A stretch of DNA of 64,000 nt from Proteiniclasticum sp043951855 (GCF_043951855.1 NZ_JBINJW010000006.1:69207-133206); one strand, 5' to 3'; shown: positions 38,951 to 47,903, counted from the first letter of the stretch. Notes: generated from the sequence alone by a model not told the origin. Program-made: numbers and translations.

Positions 38951-39973
38951 TTGAAGAAATTCCTGATTTTTCTACTGATTTTAGTTCTGGTACTGGGTGG
39001 AGCAGCACTTATTGGATGGAACTACTATAACGATGTGGGTGAAAGACCACTGACAACAGATGAAGAGATTATTGAAATCACTGTAGAACCCAACGACAAC
39101 TTCAGCCGACTGCTTACAAGGCTAGGCGACGAAGGTCTGGTAAGAAACGTGCTTCTGACCAGAATTTATTTCAGAATGAATCCCATAGAAACAGCATTTA
39201 AGCCAGGAACCTTTGAGGTTCACGGAAAAGGAACCCTGCATGAAATCATCACCGAACTCAATGAGGGTGAGGATATTTATGAGGTCACTGTGGTGATTCC
39301 GGAGGGGCTGACCATTGATCAGATGGGTGAAGTCTTCGAGGAGAAGGGACTGTTTACCAAAGAAGAATTCATCGCAGCCACCAGGAGCTATATCGTGCCA
39401 AGCTGGCTGGAAAACATTGAAGAGAGAAGACATGTGCTGGAAGGATTTCTTGCACCTGCCACTTATAAACTCAAGATCGGTCAGACACCAGGATATGTGG
39501 TGGACATCATGTACAAGGCATTCGTCAACAGAATGTATGGTGTCATCGAGGAACTTAATGAAAATCTGCCCACATCCGAGTGGAATGAAATCCTGACCAT
39601 CGCTTCCATGATTGAGCGAGAAGCTGCCAATACGGCTGAAATGCCTAGGGTGAGTTCTGTTATCTACAATAGGCTTGCAAAGGGCCAGAAGCTGCAGATA
39701 GATGCCACCGTCGTATATGCGCTTGGTCTGACATCAAAAGACAAGGTGCTGCTGGAAGATCTTGAAGTAGAATCTCCATTCAACACCTACTATATCAATG
39801 CGCTGCCCGTGGGTCCCATATCAAACCCGGGCGCAGCTGCAATCAAAGCAGCTCTCAAACCTGAGTATACTGAGTATACTTACTATGTTCTGGACCCATC
39901 CATAGGAGAACATTTCTTCACCAACGACTATAATGAATTTCTGCGGAAGAAAAATGAATTTGCTGGTGAATAA
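38951..39973 (+). CDS. mltG: Endolytic murein transglycosylase MltG
   Basis: Membrane-anchored enzyme of the YceG family that cuts nascent peptidoglycan strands. One N-terminal membrane segment (residues about 3-24, FLIFLLILVLVLGGAALIGW), a LysM-like domain (about 40-110) and the catalytic domain; the catalytic Glu is in IASMIEREAAN, and YNRLAKGQKLQIDATVVYALG and ALPVGPISNPGAAAIKAAL are hallmark segments. The start is TTG at 38951, eight bases after GGGGGG; the ATG codons at 38924 and 38930 lie before that site. 340 aa is normal. A strong terminator follows. Confidence 0.93.
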   Translation: MKKFLIFLLILVLVLGGAALIGWNYYNDVGERPLTTDEEIIEITVEPNDNFSRLLTRLGDEGLVRNVLLTRIYFRMNPIETAFKPGTFEVHGKGTLHEIITELNEGEDIYEVTVVIPEGLTIDQMGEVFEEKGLFTKEEFIAATRSYIVPSWLENIEERRHVLEGFLAPATYKLKIGQTPGYVVDIMYKAFVNRMYGVIEELNENLPTSEWNEILTIASMIEREAANTAEMPRVSSVIYNRLAKGQKLQIDATVVYALGLTSKDKVLLEDLEVESPFNTYYINALPVGPISNPGAAAIKAALKPEYTEYTYYVLDPSIGEHFFTNDYNEFLRKKNEFAGE

Positions 39974-39977
39974 TATG

Positions 39978-40017
39978 AAATCCTCTTATCCATTTACGGA
40001 TAAGAGGATTTGTTTTT
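39978..40017 (+). terminator. Terminator of typA-mltG
   Basis: A perfect 14-bp stem (39978-39991 with 39998-40011), loop ATTTAC, followed by GTTTTTATTTT. Confidence 0.92.
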
Positions 40018-40031
40018 ATTTTGTGAAGATG

Positions 40032-40040
40032 TGCTAGAAT
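40032..40040 (+). promoter_or_regulatory. Possible extended -10 promoter of the cyclo-ligase gene
   Basis: TGCTAGAAT (40032-40040), an extended -10 with one mismatch, 38 bases before the ATG. Confidence 0.45.
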
Positions 40041-40077
40041 AGGACTAGAGTAAAAATAAACAGTTTTGGAGGAAATC

Positions 40078-40659
40078 ATGTTTCAAGTAGATCCGGTCAT
40101 AAAGCAGGAAAAGAAAGCACTTAGAAAAGAACTGATTGAAAAACAGTACAGTTTAGATAGATCCTATCGGAAAGAGGCTTCAGAAAGAATTCTCAAGGAA
40201 ATCATCACACAGAGGGATTATCTTCTGGCAGGTACGATATTCATTTACGTGGGCACAGAGACTGAAGTGGATACAAGCCTGATCATAAAGGATGCACTGG
40301 CGAAAGGAAAAAAAGTGGTGGTACCTAAAACCATAGAATTAGGCCATATGGAAGCCTGCGAAATAGATTCAATGGAAGACCTGGAGCCTGGAAGACATGG
40401 TATTCTTGAACCAGCAAATACCATGTACAGACTGGACCCGGATAAGATAGACGCTGCCTTCATACCTTGTGTCGCATTCACAAAAGAAGGATACAGGTTA
40501 GGCTATGGGGGTGGATTCTATGATCGGTTTCTTCCTAGAGGGAAGTTCAAGAGAATTCTTCTGGCCTTCAGTGCCATGGAAGTGAAGAAACTGCCGGTGG
40601 ATCATTTTGACGAGAAAGTTCATGGAATTCTGACTGAGAAAGGGTATGAAGAAATATAG
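40078..40659 (+). CDS. 5-formyltetrahydrofolate cyclo-ligase
   Basis: ATP-dependent enzyme (methenyl-THF synthetase) that returns 5-formyl-THF to the active folate pool, 193 aa. KKALRKELIEKQYSLD near the start carries the basic ATP-site pattern; FIYVGTETEVDTSLIIKDAL and the signature GYRLGYGGGFYDRFL (about residues 137-151) are diagnostic. The ATG at 40078 follows GGAGGA; the in-frame TTG at 40066 overlaps it. The gene is monocistronic with its own terminator. It fits with glyA (8949) in one-carbon metabolism. Confidence 0.94.
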   Translation: MFQVDPVIKQEKKALRKELIEKQYSLDRSYRKEASERILKEIITQRDYLLAGTIFIYVGTETEVDTSLIIKDALAKGKKVVVPKTIELGHMEACEIDSMEDLEPGRHGILEPANTMYRLDPDKIDAAFIPCVAFTKEGYRLGYGGGFYDRFLPRGKFKRILLAFSAMEVKKLPVDHFDEKVHGILTEKGYEEI

Positions 40660-40667
40660 ATGCACTG

Positions 40668-40693
40668 AAAAAAGAGCCTTAGGGCTCTTTTTT
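40668..40693 (+). terminator. Terminator of the cyclo-ligase gene
   Basis: AAAAAAGAGCC (40668-40678) pairs with GGCTCTTTTTT (40683-40693). The A-tract on the left makes it usable in both directions. Confidence 0.88.
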
Positions 40694-40729
40694 CATATAA
40701 AGGCAGCATAGTACATATCCTATGGGGGT

Positions 40730-41575
40730 TCACCTAAGAAGAAGCTTTCTTGAGTCCTGTGCCTGAATGAATTCAAAACCTGTATCCGTATATAACTTCA
40801 AAGCTTTCTCATTTTCAGCCAGCACATTCAGGCTGACTCCGGAAGGGTTCTGCTCAAGGCCTCTGTTTACCGAGAATTTCAGTATTTGTCTACCCAGGCC
40901 ACGACCTTGAAATTTCACGTTGGTGAATAAAAGCTCGATCTCTGCCTCTTTTACCATAGAGGCACCCGCTAACTCATCATCATTGAAAAACAGATGGATG
41001 TGATTTTTGTTCTTTTCAGTATATTTTCTGTTCGATGAGAGAGAGGCTTCATCTGCTGACAGATACCAGTTATAAGGTCTGATGTCATGTTTCTTTCGGA
41101 GCGGAAAGAAGGCTTCACTTTCAAGTCGTATTTTATCCTCGTAGTATCTGTCCTCATACTGAACTGTGTGGATGGATGTTTCCGGAAATTTATTCCCCTG
41201 GTAACGCAGACGATAAACTGAATACCAGTATTCGAAAGAAAGCTGATGAAAGAGCTGCTCATATTCTATGATGTATTTCACATGATAGGTCTGTATGAAC
41301 GAAACGCTGTGTTCTTTTAGATATTTTTCTGTTTCATGCCATAATGCATGTCCTAAGGGAATTATATCGCTTCTCTTCAGTATGCCCATTTCGATGGTGC
41401 GGTGATTGCCCTCTCCGATGATATGAACAAAACCTCTGATTCCATCGCCCTCCTCATAGACTAAAATTTTTGCAGCAGCTTTCAATGCTTCAATTTCTTC
41501 AGGCATCGCCCTATACTCTCCAGTATAGATTCTGATGATTTCATCAAGATCTGATTTCTTGTAATCCCGTATCAT
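40730..41575 (-). CDS. GNAT family N-acetyltransferase, 281 aa
   Basis: A cytoplasmic acetyl-CoA-dependent acetyltransferase of unknown substrate. The C-terminal GNAT domain (about 150-281) has motif A in VKFQGRGLGRQILKFSVNRG and motif B in LNVLAENEKALKLYTDTGFEF. The N-terminal 140 residues look like a second, degenerate GNAT fold (MIRDYKKSDLDEIIRIYTGEY, ILVYEEGDGIRGFVHI), without a clear acetyl-CoA loop, as in two-domain members. GAGGTGA precedes the ATG at 41575. TATAAT on the minus strand (41645-41650) may be the -10. It stands alone, convergent with the cyclo-ligase gene. Confidence 0.82.
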   Translation of the reverse strand: MIRDYKKSDLDEIIRIYTGEYRAMPEEIEALKAAAKILVYEEGDGIRGFVHIIGEGNHRTIEMGILKRSDIIPLGHALWHETEKYLKEHSVSFIQTYHVKYIIEYEQLFHQLSFEYWYSVYRLRYQGNKFPETSIHTVQYEDRYYEDKIRLESEAFFPLRKKHDIRPYNWYLSADEASLSSNRKYTEKNKNHIHLFFNDDELAGASMVKEAEIELLFTNVKFQGRGLGRQILKFSVNRGLEQNPSGVSLNVLAENEKALKLYTDTGFEFIQAQDSRKLLLR

Positions 41576-41746
41576 ACTTCACCTCATTTGCTATTCAGTG
41601 ATTTCTTCAACTGTGGTGGTAAAGAAAACACTTTATATAGCAGTATTATACATCAAAATGTTGAATAAATAGGGACATTTCATTTCGGGTTATGCAGAAT
41701 AAAGTATAATTCTAAACAGTATGGTAAAAGATTGTACAAAAAGTTC

Positions 41747-41755
41747 TGTTATAAT
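41747..41755 (+). promoter_or_regulatory. Extended -10 promoter of ku-ligD
   Basis: TGTTATAAT (41747-41755), an extended -10, 31 bases before the ku ATG. A second TATAAT lies at 41705-41710. Confidence 0.5.
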
Positions 41756-41786
41756 GACCCTAAAATCAAGAAAAAGGGGTGATTTT

Positions 41787-42638
41787 ATGCGTTCCATCTG
41801 GAAAGGAGCGATCTCTTTTGGTCTGGTCAACATTCCAGTAAGTCTTTATTCCGCTGAGGAGACAAATGATCTGAAATTCAGCCTGATCGATAAGAGGGAT
41901 GAAAGCAGAATCAGATATCAGAGAATCAACGAAACCACAGGAGAAGAGGTGGCATACGAGAATATCGTGAAAGCCTATGAGTTCGAGGATGGAGATTATG
42001 TGGTCATGACGGATGAGGACTTTGAACAGGCTGATGTGGAGGCGACGAAGACTGTTGATATTGAAACATTCATTCAGCGAGAGGAACTGGACTTCATGTA
42101 CCTGGAAAAACCATATTTCATTGCACCGACGAAAGGCGGGGAAAAACCCTATGTGCTTCTGAGAGAAGCCATGGAAAAAACGGAGAAGATCGCAATTGCT
42201 AGAGTAGTCATCAGAACCAAGGCTTACCTCGCTGCGATATACAGTTCAGAAAACATACTGGTACTCAATCTTATAAGGTTTCATGATGAGCTTCGTTCTG
42301 CAGAGGAGCTTAAAATTCCAGAATCTGTGAAGATTTCATCAAAGGAGATGGAGCTGGCAGAAAGCCTCATAGAGGGAATGACTGCAGAGTGGAAACCGGA
42401 GGACTATGAGGATGAATACAAGGATGCGGTTATGGAGAGAATAGAAGCGAAATCCAGAAAGAAGGGGAAGGAAGAACTTCCTCCAGAGGAGAAAGACGAG
42501 GATGCTGGAAGCGGTAAGGTAGTGGATATCATGGACCTTCTCAAAAAATCCGTGGAGGCGAAAAAGACGGACTCAGGGAAAAAAACAAAGAAGAAATCGG
42601 ATGAACAGGATACAGGAAAAAAGAAAGCGAGTAAGTGA
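41787..42638 (+). CDS. ku: Non-homologous end-joining protein Ku
   Basis: Bacterial Ku homodimer subunit that rings broken DNA ends and recruits LigD, 283 aa. MRSIWKGAISFGLVNIPVSLY at the start is diagnostic; the beta-barrel core follows to about residue 215, then a minimal C-terminal region and a long Lys/Asp/Glu-rich tail (about 225-283) of the type that helps bind DNA and LigD. I start at the ATG at 41787, after AAAGGGGTGA, and not at the upstream ATG at 41721. ligD starts three bases after its stop. The pair makes a complete two-protein end-joining system. Confidence 0.96.
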   Translation: MRSIWKGAISFGLVNIPVSLYSAEETNDLKFSLIDKRDESRIRYQRINETTGEEVAYENIVKAYEFEDGDYVVMTDEDFEQADVEATKTVDIETFIQREELDFMYLEKPYFIAPTKGGEKPYVLLREAMEKTEKIAIARVVIRTKAYLAAIYSSENILVLNLIRFHDELRSAEELKIPESVKISSKEMELAESLIEGMTAEWKPEDYEDEYKDAVMERIEAKSRKKGKEELPPEEKDEDAGSGKVVDIMDLLKKSVEAKKTDSGKKTKKKSDEQDTGKKKASK

Positions 42639-42640
42639 TT

Positions 42641-45142
42641 ATGGCAGACAAGCTGGAAACCTATAACAAGAAAAGAGACTTCAGAAAAACGAAGGAACCT
42701 TCAGGAAAAGAAGAGAAGAGCAGCGGAAAACTGCGGTTTGTTGTGCAGAAACATGATGCATCCAGACTCCATTATGATTTTCGAATCGAGTGGGAGGGTG
42801 TTCTATTGAGCTGGGCTGTACCCAAAGGGCCTTCATATAATCCAAAGGATAAAAGGCTGGCAGTGGAAGTGGAACCGCATCCCATGTCCTACAGGGACTT
42901 TGAAGGAACCATCCCCGAAAAGGAATATGGCGGTGGTACAGTGATGCTTTTTGATGAAGGGTACTGGGAACCTCAGGAAGAAATGGAGAAAAACCTGGAG
43001 GAAGGTTCCATCAAAATGATTCTTCAAGGAGAACGGCTGAAAGGCAGATGGGCACTGGTCAGAATGAAATCAAAGAAAGAAGAGGGGAACCGCAACTGGC
43101 TCCTTATCAAGGAAAAGGATGAGCTTGTTCAGGACGAGGACGGGATTGGCGGTTTTACCACCAGTGTTAGAACAGGAAGAACCATGGAAGAGATTGCACA
43201 AGACAAGAAGCCTCCAGACAGTAATGAGAACAAGAAGCTGCCATTTCATGAATATACAGTACAGCTGGCGAAGCTGGAAGAAGAGGTCCCTGAAGATGAG
43301 GATTGGGTCTATGAACTGAAATATGATGGCTATCGAATCACTGCAGAAATTGAAGCGGGAGAGGTCAGACTTCTATCAAGAAACCGGAAGGATTATACGA
43401 AGAAGTTTCCTGTGGTTGTGGATGCGCTGAAGAAGATGGCTGATACAAGAAACATGATTCTTGATGGTGAAATTGTGGTGCTGGATAAAAGAGGAAGAAG
43501 CGACTTCCAGAAACTGCAGAGATATCTGAAGAATCCTGGTGGAAAGAATATCACTTATATCCTTTTTGATCTTCTTGCGTTGGATGAAGAAGACCATAGA
43601 GAATATGAACTTATGAAGCGAAAAGAAGAACTGAAGAAGCTAGTAGGAGAAGGGTATCCGCATCTTCATTACAGTGAGCATACAAACGGTGATGGAAGAA
43701 AAATCTTAAAGGCCGCCTGCGATGCACAGATGGAAGGCATCATCGGAAAAAAGGCGCGCTCGAGATATGCGGGAACAAGAAACGGTGACTGGATCAAAGT
43801 CAAATGTGACAGAAGGCAGGAGTTTGTCATCGGCGGCTATACTTCATCGGATAATAGAAGCAAAGGGGTGAGTTCACTACTTTTGGGGGTTTATGAGAAA
43901 GGGGAACTGATTTATGCCGGAAGGACTGGAACAGGATTTTCGCTGAAAGAGCGTAAAGAGTTAGAGAAGAAGTTCAGTTCCATCACAAGAAAAACGGCTC
44001 CTTTTAAAGAAGCCCCAGAAGAAAGAAAAGGGGAAGAAGTTTTCTGGCTGACGCCGAAACTCATTGCTGAAGTCAAATTTCAGGAGTGGACAGATGAAAA
44101 TCTCCTCAGGCAGGCCAGTTACAAAGGGCTGAGGGAGGATAAGAATCCTGAAAAGGTGATCAGAGAATCGGTTGGAACGGATGACCTGGTAGACGAACTG
44201 AATGAAATCGTTCCTGAGGATAAAGTTTCTGAGCGTGAAGCAAAGAAGACTGGAAAAGCAAAGAAAACACGCTCCAGTTTTACAATCAGAGGGATTAGGA
44301 TCTCCAGCCCGGATAAAGACATGTATCCCGGAGAACAAATAACCAAGGAAGATGTGGCTGAATATTATCAGCTTGTTTCTGAAAGAATGATGCCTTTTAC
44401 AGCGGAGCGTGTGTTGAGTTTTCTGCGATGTCCAGATGGTATCAAGGAGTGCTTTTATCAGAAGCATCTCGAACAGACTGGAAAAGGTCTTGAAAAAATA
44501 AGAATTGAAGAAAAGGACGGAGACAAGGAAGATTACGTCTACATCAGTAGTGTACAGGGACTTTTGTCTTCAGTACAGATGGGTACACTGGAATTTCATA
44601 TATGGGGAAGTAAGGTGGATCAGCTGGAATACCCTGATATGATCGTTTTTGATCTCGACCCAGCAGAAGGGATGGAGATGGAAAGGGTCCGAGAAGGGGT
44701 GCGGGATATGAAAGAAATTCTGGATGAGCTTTCTCTTACCTCATTTCTTAAAACCAGTGGAGGCAAAGGATATCATATTGTAGTGCCTGTAAATGGTTCC
44801 GCTGACTGGGATGCAGTACGGAGTTTTGCGAAGCTTTGCGCACAGGCCATGGAAGAGCGATGGCCTGAGAAATATACAAGCAACATGAGAAAGGAGAAGA
44901 GAAAAGGAAAAATATTCATCGACTGGGTACGAAACGGAAGAAGTGCGACTTCAGTTGCGCCCTATTCGTTAAGAGCGAGAAAAGGAGCGCCTATTTCCAT
45001 GCCGATTTTCTGGGAGGAGCTTGATGAACTGGCTCCTGCTCAGGTGACTTTGCATAACGTGAAAGAGAGGCTAGAGAAGGAGGATCCCTGGAAGGACTTT
45101 TTCAAGGTAAACCAGGGAATACGAGGGAAACTGGATGATTGA
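42641..45142 (+). CDS. ligD: DNA ligase D (3'-phosphoesterase, ligase, polymerase)
   Basis: Multifunctional end-joining enzyme, 833 aa, partner of Ku. Domain order is phosphoesterase (about 25-165; FVVQKHDASRLHYDFRIEW, HPMSYRDFEGTIP), ATP-dependent ligase (about 205-510; adenylated Lys227 in YELKYDGYRI, GEIVVLDKRGRSDFQ), and primase-like polymerase (about 550-833; VFDLDPAEGM with the metal Asp pair near 669, SGGKGYHIVVP). This PE-Lig-Pol order is that of Pseudomonas LigD, not the Lig-Pol form of Bacillus. The start ATG is three bases after the ku stop. A Lys-rich linker (about 520-545) joins ligase and polymerase. Confidence 0.96.
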   Translation: MADKLETYNKKRDFRKTKEPSGKEEKSSGKLRFVVQKHDASRLHYDFRIEWEGVLLSWAVPKGPSYNPKDKRLAVEVEPHPMSYRDFEGTIPEKEYGGGTVMLFDEGYWEPQEEMEKNLEEGSIKMILQGERLKGRWALVRMKSKKEEGNRNWLLIKEKDELVQDEDGIGGFTTSVRTGRTMEEIAQDKKPPDSNENKKLPFHEYTVQLAKLEEEVPEDEDWVYELKYDGYRITAEIEAGEVRLLSRNRKDYTKKFPVVVDALKKMADTRNMILDGEIVVLDKRGRSDFQKLQRYLKNPGGKNITYILFDLLALDEEDHREYELMKRKEELKKLVGEGYPHLHYSEHTNGDGRKILKAACDAQMEGIIGKKARSRYAGTRNGDWIKVKCDRRQEFVIGGYTSSDNRSKGVSSLLLGVYEKGELIYAGRTGTGFSLKERKELEKKFSSITRKTAPFKEAPEERKGEEVFWLTPKLIAEVKFQEWTDENLLRQASYKGLREDKNPEKVIRESVGTDDLVDELNEIVPEDKVSEREAKKTGKAKKTRSSFTIRGIRISSPDKDMYPGEQITKEDVAEYYQLVSERMMPFTAERVLSFLRCPDGIKECFYQKHLEQTGKGLEKIRIEEKDGDKEDYVYISSVQGLLSSVQMGTLEFHIWGSKVDQLEYPDMIVFDLDPAEGMEMERVREGVRDMKEILDELSLTSFLKTSGGKGYHIVVPVNGSADWDAVRSFAKLCAQAMEERWPEKYTSNMRKEKRKGKIFIDWVRNGRSATSVAPYSLRARKGAPISMPIFWEELDELAPAQVTLHNVKERLEKEDPWKDFFKVNQGIRGKLDD

Positions 45143-45190
45143 GGGCCTTGAGGAAGAGTGACGAATAATGAGCTGATAATAGGAGCATTG

Positions 45191-45225
45191 GAAATCTGCT
45201 TTGGGATGGAAGGCGGATTTCTTTT
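45191..45225 (+). terminator. Terminator of ku-ligD
   Basis: A 12-bp stem (45191-45202 with 45210-45221, two G-T pairs), loop of seven bases, then TTTTCTATTTC. Confidence 0.78.
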
Positions 45226-45253
45226 CTATTTCTTTTTTATGTCACTGCTGTGT

Positions 45254-45282
45254 TTGATAAAGCTTATCAAATCGGCTATAAT
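45254..45282 (+). promoter_or_regulatory. trmR operon promoter with palindrome on the -35
   Basis: TTGATA (45254-45259), 17-base spacer, TATAAT (45277-45282). The -35 is the left half of the perfect inverted repeat TTGATA-AAGCT-TATCAA (45254-45270). Confidence 0.82.
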
Positions 45283-45300
45283 AGGATAGGAATTTTACGG

Positions 45301-45312
45301 ACCCCTAGGGGT
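45301..45312. repeat. 12-bp palindrome in the trmR leader
   Basis: ACCCCTAGGGGT (45301-45312) is a perfect palindrome about 12 bases after the likely transcription start and followed by TTAATTTTTT. It could be a short attenuator hairpin or an operator. Confidence 0.45.
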
Positions 45313-45335
45313 TAATTTTTTATGTAGGTGTTTAT

Positions 45336-45977
45336 ATGGATGGAATTGTATATCCGAAGGTATCGGATTATATAGAGAAGTTCGGAGGGATCTCTGAACT
45401 TCTGGATCTGGAAGAATACGCGAAACTCAATTACGTGCCCATTGTCATGAAAGATGCAGCCAGATTTCTGGCTTTCATGGTGTCTCTTCACAGACCTTTG
45501 AAGATACTTGAACTTGGTACGGCCATAGGGTATTCGGCTCTTGTCATGGCGCTTCATTCAGAAGCGGAGATCATAACCGTGGAGCGAGAGGAAAAAATGA
45601 GGGAGATGGCCCTGGAGAACATCGAGAAACATGGCATGAAAGACCGCATTCGGGTGGTTCTTTCAGAATGCGAGGATTTTCTCAGCGAAACTGAAGAGAC
45701 CTTCGATTTCATATTCATGGATGCCGGAAAATCTCATTACAGGGAATATCTGGATCTTTCATTACCTAAGCTGAATCCGGGTGGGTTCATCTTGTGTGAT
45801 AATGTACTTTACAAGGGCCTGGTGGTTCATGAAACCGCAGCCAGGAAACACAGAACAAATGTAGTAAAACTTCAGAAGTTTCTGGATTATGTTCATAGTA
45901 GAGAAGACCTTAGGGTGTCCCTTCTCACGGTGAGTGATGGAATGCTTCTGATCAGGAGGAAAGAAGAGAATGAATAA
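45336..45977 (+). CDS. trmR: tRNA 5-hydroxyuridine methyltransferase TrmR (YrrM-like)
   Basis: SAM-dependent O-methyltransferase, 213 aa. In Bacillus TrmR (YrrM) methylates 5-hydroxyuridine at tRNA position 34 to 5-methoxyuridine. The SAM-binding motif is LELGTAIGYSALVMAL (about 51-66), followed by ITVEREEKMREMA and the metal-binding FIFMDAGKSHYREYL and LCDNVLYKG. The assignment to TrmR and not a catechol-type methyltransferase rests on the operon: a U32 hydroxylation protein and udk follow, as in yrrM-yrrN-yrrO-udk. It overlaps the next gene by eight bases. GTAGGTG precedes the ATG. Confidence 0.87.
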   Translation: MDGIVYPKVSDYIEKFGGISELLDLEEYAKLNYVPIVMKDAARFLAFMVSLHRPLKILELGTAIGYSALVMALHSEAEIITVEREEKMREMALENIEKHGMKDRIRVVLSECEDFLSETEETFDFIFMDAGKSHYREYLDLSLPKLNPGGFILCDNVLYKGLVVHETAARKHRTNVVKLQKFLDYVHSREDLRVSLLTVSDGMLLIRRKEENE

Positions 45978-47190
45978 ACCGGAACTTTTGGCCCCAGCGG
46001 GCAATCTTGATAAACTGAAGACAGCGATAGACTATGGTGCGGATGCTGTGTATATGGGAGGCGCAAGACTCAATCTCAGAGCCTTCTCGGACAATTTCAC
46101 CAATGAGGAAATGATAGAAGGTCTGAAATATGCCCATGATCGAGGCAGGAAGGTCTATGTGACCATCAATGTCTTCCCTCATGAGAGTGATATGAAGGGG
46201 CTTGATGAGTACCTTCTTACTCTGCAGGAAATAGGTGTGGATGCCATCATCGTATCTGACCCTGGCGTCATCATGACTGCCAGTGAAGTGGTGCCTCAGA
46301 TGGAGATTCATCTTTCCACACAGGCCAATAATGTGAATTCAAGATCGGCCACATTCTGGCATAAGATGGGTGTTGCAAGAGTGATTCTTGCAAGAGAACT
46401 CTCACTTAAGGAAATAAAGGAAATCAGAAAGAACATACCGGAAGAGCTGGAACTGGAAGCCTTTGTTCATGGCTCCATGTGCATGGCTTATTCAGGGAGA
46501 TGTCTTCTGTCAAACTACATGACAGGAAGAGATGCCAACCGTGGTGCATGCGCTCAGCCCTGCAGATACAAATATTACCTTGTGGAAGAGAAAAGACCTG
46601 GAGAATACATGGAAATCAATGAAGATGAGCGTGGAACGTACATCATGAATTCGAAAGATCTCTGCATGATCGAACATATTCCGGATCTGATTGCATCAGG
46701 GCTTCAGTCTCTTAAGATTGAAGGAAGAATGAAATCGGAGTTTTATGTGGCTGCCATCATCAAAGCATACAGGCAGGCCATTGACACTTATTTCGAAGAC
46801 CCTGAGAACTTTGTCTATGATGAAAAATGGATGGATATCCTTAATATGGTTAGCCATAGAGAATACTATACCGGTTTTTACTATGGAAGAGGGAACTCTG
46901 AGATCCATGGGACCAGTTCCTATGTGCGTACGCATGAACTCATTGCCATTGTAAAAGAAGACCTGGGAGAAGGAAGATATCTCATCGGTCAGAAAAACCG
47001 GATCTATCCTGGTGAGAAAATCAAGATAATGAGACCAAGTGATGATATAATAGAAGCAGTAATGACAGAGTTCAGGGACGAAGAGGGCAACGAAATCGAA
47101 GTGGCCAATAAGGCGGCAATGGATTTCACTGCATATTCGCCTGTAAAGCTCTATCCGAATGATATACTGATTAAAGAAAAGGAAGATTAA
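45970..47190 (+). CDS. trhP: U32 family protein, tRNA U34 hydroxylation (TrhP/YrrO-like)
   Basis: A U32-family protein, 406 aa. Relatives TrhP (E. coli YegQ) and YrrN/YrrO make 5-hydroxyuridine at tRNA position 34 in a prephenate-dependent way and carry an iron-sulfur cluster. The U32 signature EAFVHGSMCMAYSGRCLLSN is followed by GACAQPCRYKYYLVEE, giving four conserved cysteines; PELLAPAGNLDKLKTAIDYGADAVYMGG opens the barrel. Bacillus has two such proteins; here one YrrO-sized protein is present. Older annotation calls the family peptidases or collagenases, which I consider unlikely here. udk starts two bases after the stop. Confidence 0.9.
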   Translation: MNKPELLAPAGNLDKLKTAIDYGADAVYMGGARLNLRAFSDNFTNEEMIEGLKYAHDRGRKVYVTINVFPHESDMKGLDEYLLTLQEIGVDAIIVSDPGVIMTASEVVPQMEIHLSTQANNVNSRSATFWHKMGVARVILARELSLKEIKEIRKNIPEELELEAFVHGSMCMAYSGRCLLSNYMTGRDANRGACAQPCRYKYYLVEEKRPGEYMEINEDERGTYIMNSKDLCMIEHIPDLIASGLQSLKIEGRMKSEFYVAAIIKAYRQAIDTYFEDPENFVYDEKWMDILNMVSHREYYTGFYYGRGNSEIHGTSSYVRTHELIAIVKEDLGEGRYLIGQKNRIYPGEKIKIMRPSDDIIEAVMTEFRDEEGNEIEVANKAAMDFTAYSPVKLYPNDILIKEKED

Positions 47191-47192
47191 TT

Positions 47193-47861
47193 ATGAAAAA
47201 GCCCATACTTATCGGAATCACAGGTGGGACAGGATCAGGAAAGAGTACAGTAGCAAAATCCATCTACCGCAATTTCAAAAAAGAAAGTATCAGCATCATC
47301 ATGCAGGATTCCTACTACAAGGATCAGAGCAATATGACCTTCGAGGAAAGAACAAAAACGAATTATGACCATCCGCATGCTTTTGATACACCGCTTCTGA
47401 TCAGTCATCTGGAAACGATGCTGAAGGGTCAGGCTATTGAAATGCCCATCTATGATTTCACGATTCACAACAGGAAGAAGGAAACCGTGAGGGAGGAGCC
47501 TAAGGATATCATCATCGTGGAAGGTATTCTTATCCTGGAAGATGAAAGATTGCGTAATCTCTTTGATATTAAAATCTATGTGGACACGGATGCGGATATA
47601 AGAATTCTGAGAAGGCTCACTCGCGACATCAGAGACCGTGGCAGGACACTGGAATCGGTGATCGATCAGTATTTAGGCGTCGTAAGACCGATGCATCTGC
47701 AGTTCATTGAACCGACAAAGCGATATGCGGATCTCATCATTCCGGAAGGTGGGAAGAATCGAGTAGCCATCGATATTCTCGTATCGACAATCAAGCAGCA
47801 CCTGACTGAAGGACCGGTTGATGAAATGCCAAGACCAGATGTCAGCAAGATACTAAAATGA
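47193..47861 (+). CDS. udk: Uridine kinase
   Basis: Phosphorylates uridine and cytidine in pyrimidine salvage, 222 aa. The P-loop is GITGGTGSGKSTVAKSI (residues 7-23); MQDSYYKDQSNMTFEERTKTNYDHPHAFD is the nucleoside-site segment; VEGILILEDERLRNL and RRLTRDIRDRGR (lid) follow. AAGGAAGAT precedes the ATG and the gene is the third of trmR-trhP-udk, the conserved Firmicute order. A moderate terminator follows. Confidence 0.96.
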   Translation: MKKPILIGITGGTGSGKSTVAKSIYRNFKKESISIIMQDSYYKDQSNMTFEERTKTNYDHPHAFDTPLLISHLETMLKGQAIEMPIYDFTIHNRKKETVREEPKDIIIVEGILILEDERLRNLFDIKIYVDTDADIRILRRLTRDIRDRGRTLESVIDQYLGVVRPMHLQFIEPTKRYADLIIPEGGKNRVAIDILVSTIKQHLTEGPVDEMPRPDVSKILK

Positions 47862-47879
47862 TAATAGGTTCATAAAAAG

Positions 47880-47903
47880 AAGGGGGCGTAGCTCCCTTTG
47901 TTT
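47880..47903 (+). terminator. Moderate terminator after udk
   Basis: AAGGGGGC (47880-47887) can pair with GCTCCCTTT (47891-47899), with a bulge, followed by GTTTAA. Part of its right arm overlaps a possible -35 (TTGTTT 47898-47903) for aroE with CATAAT at 47922-47927. Confidence 0.5.

Noticed and set aside
45254..45270. Fnr box at the trmR promoter (TTGAT...ATCAA)
   Set aside because: The half-sites are separated by seven bases, while Fnr needs four; I keep it only as an undefined palindrome.
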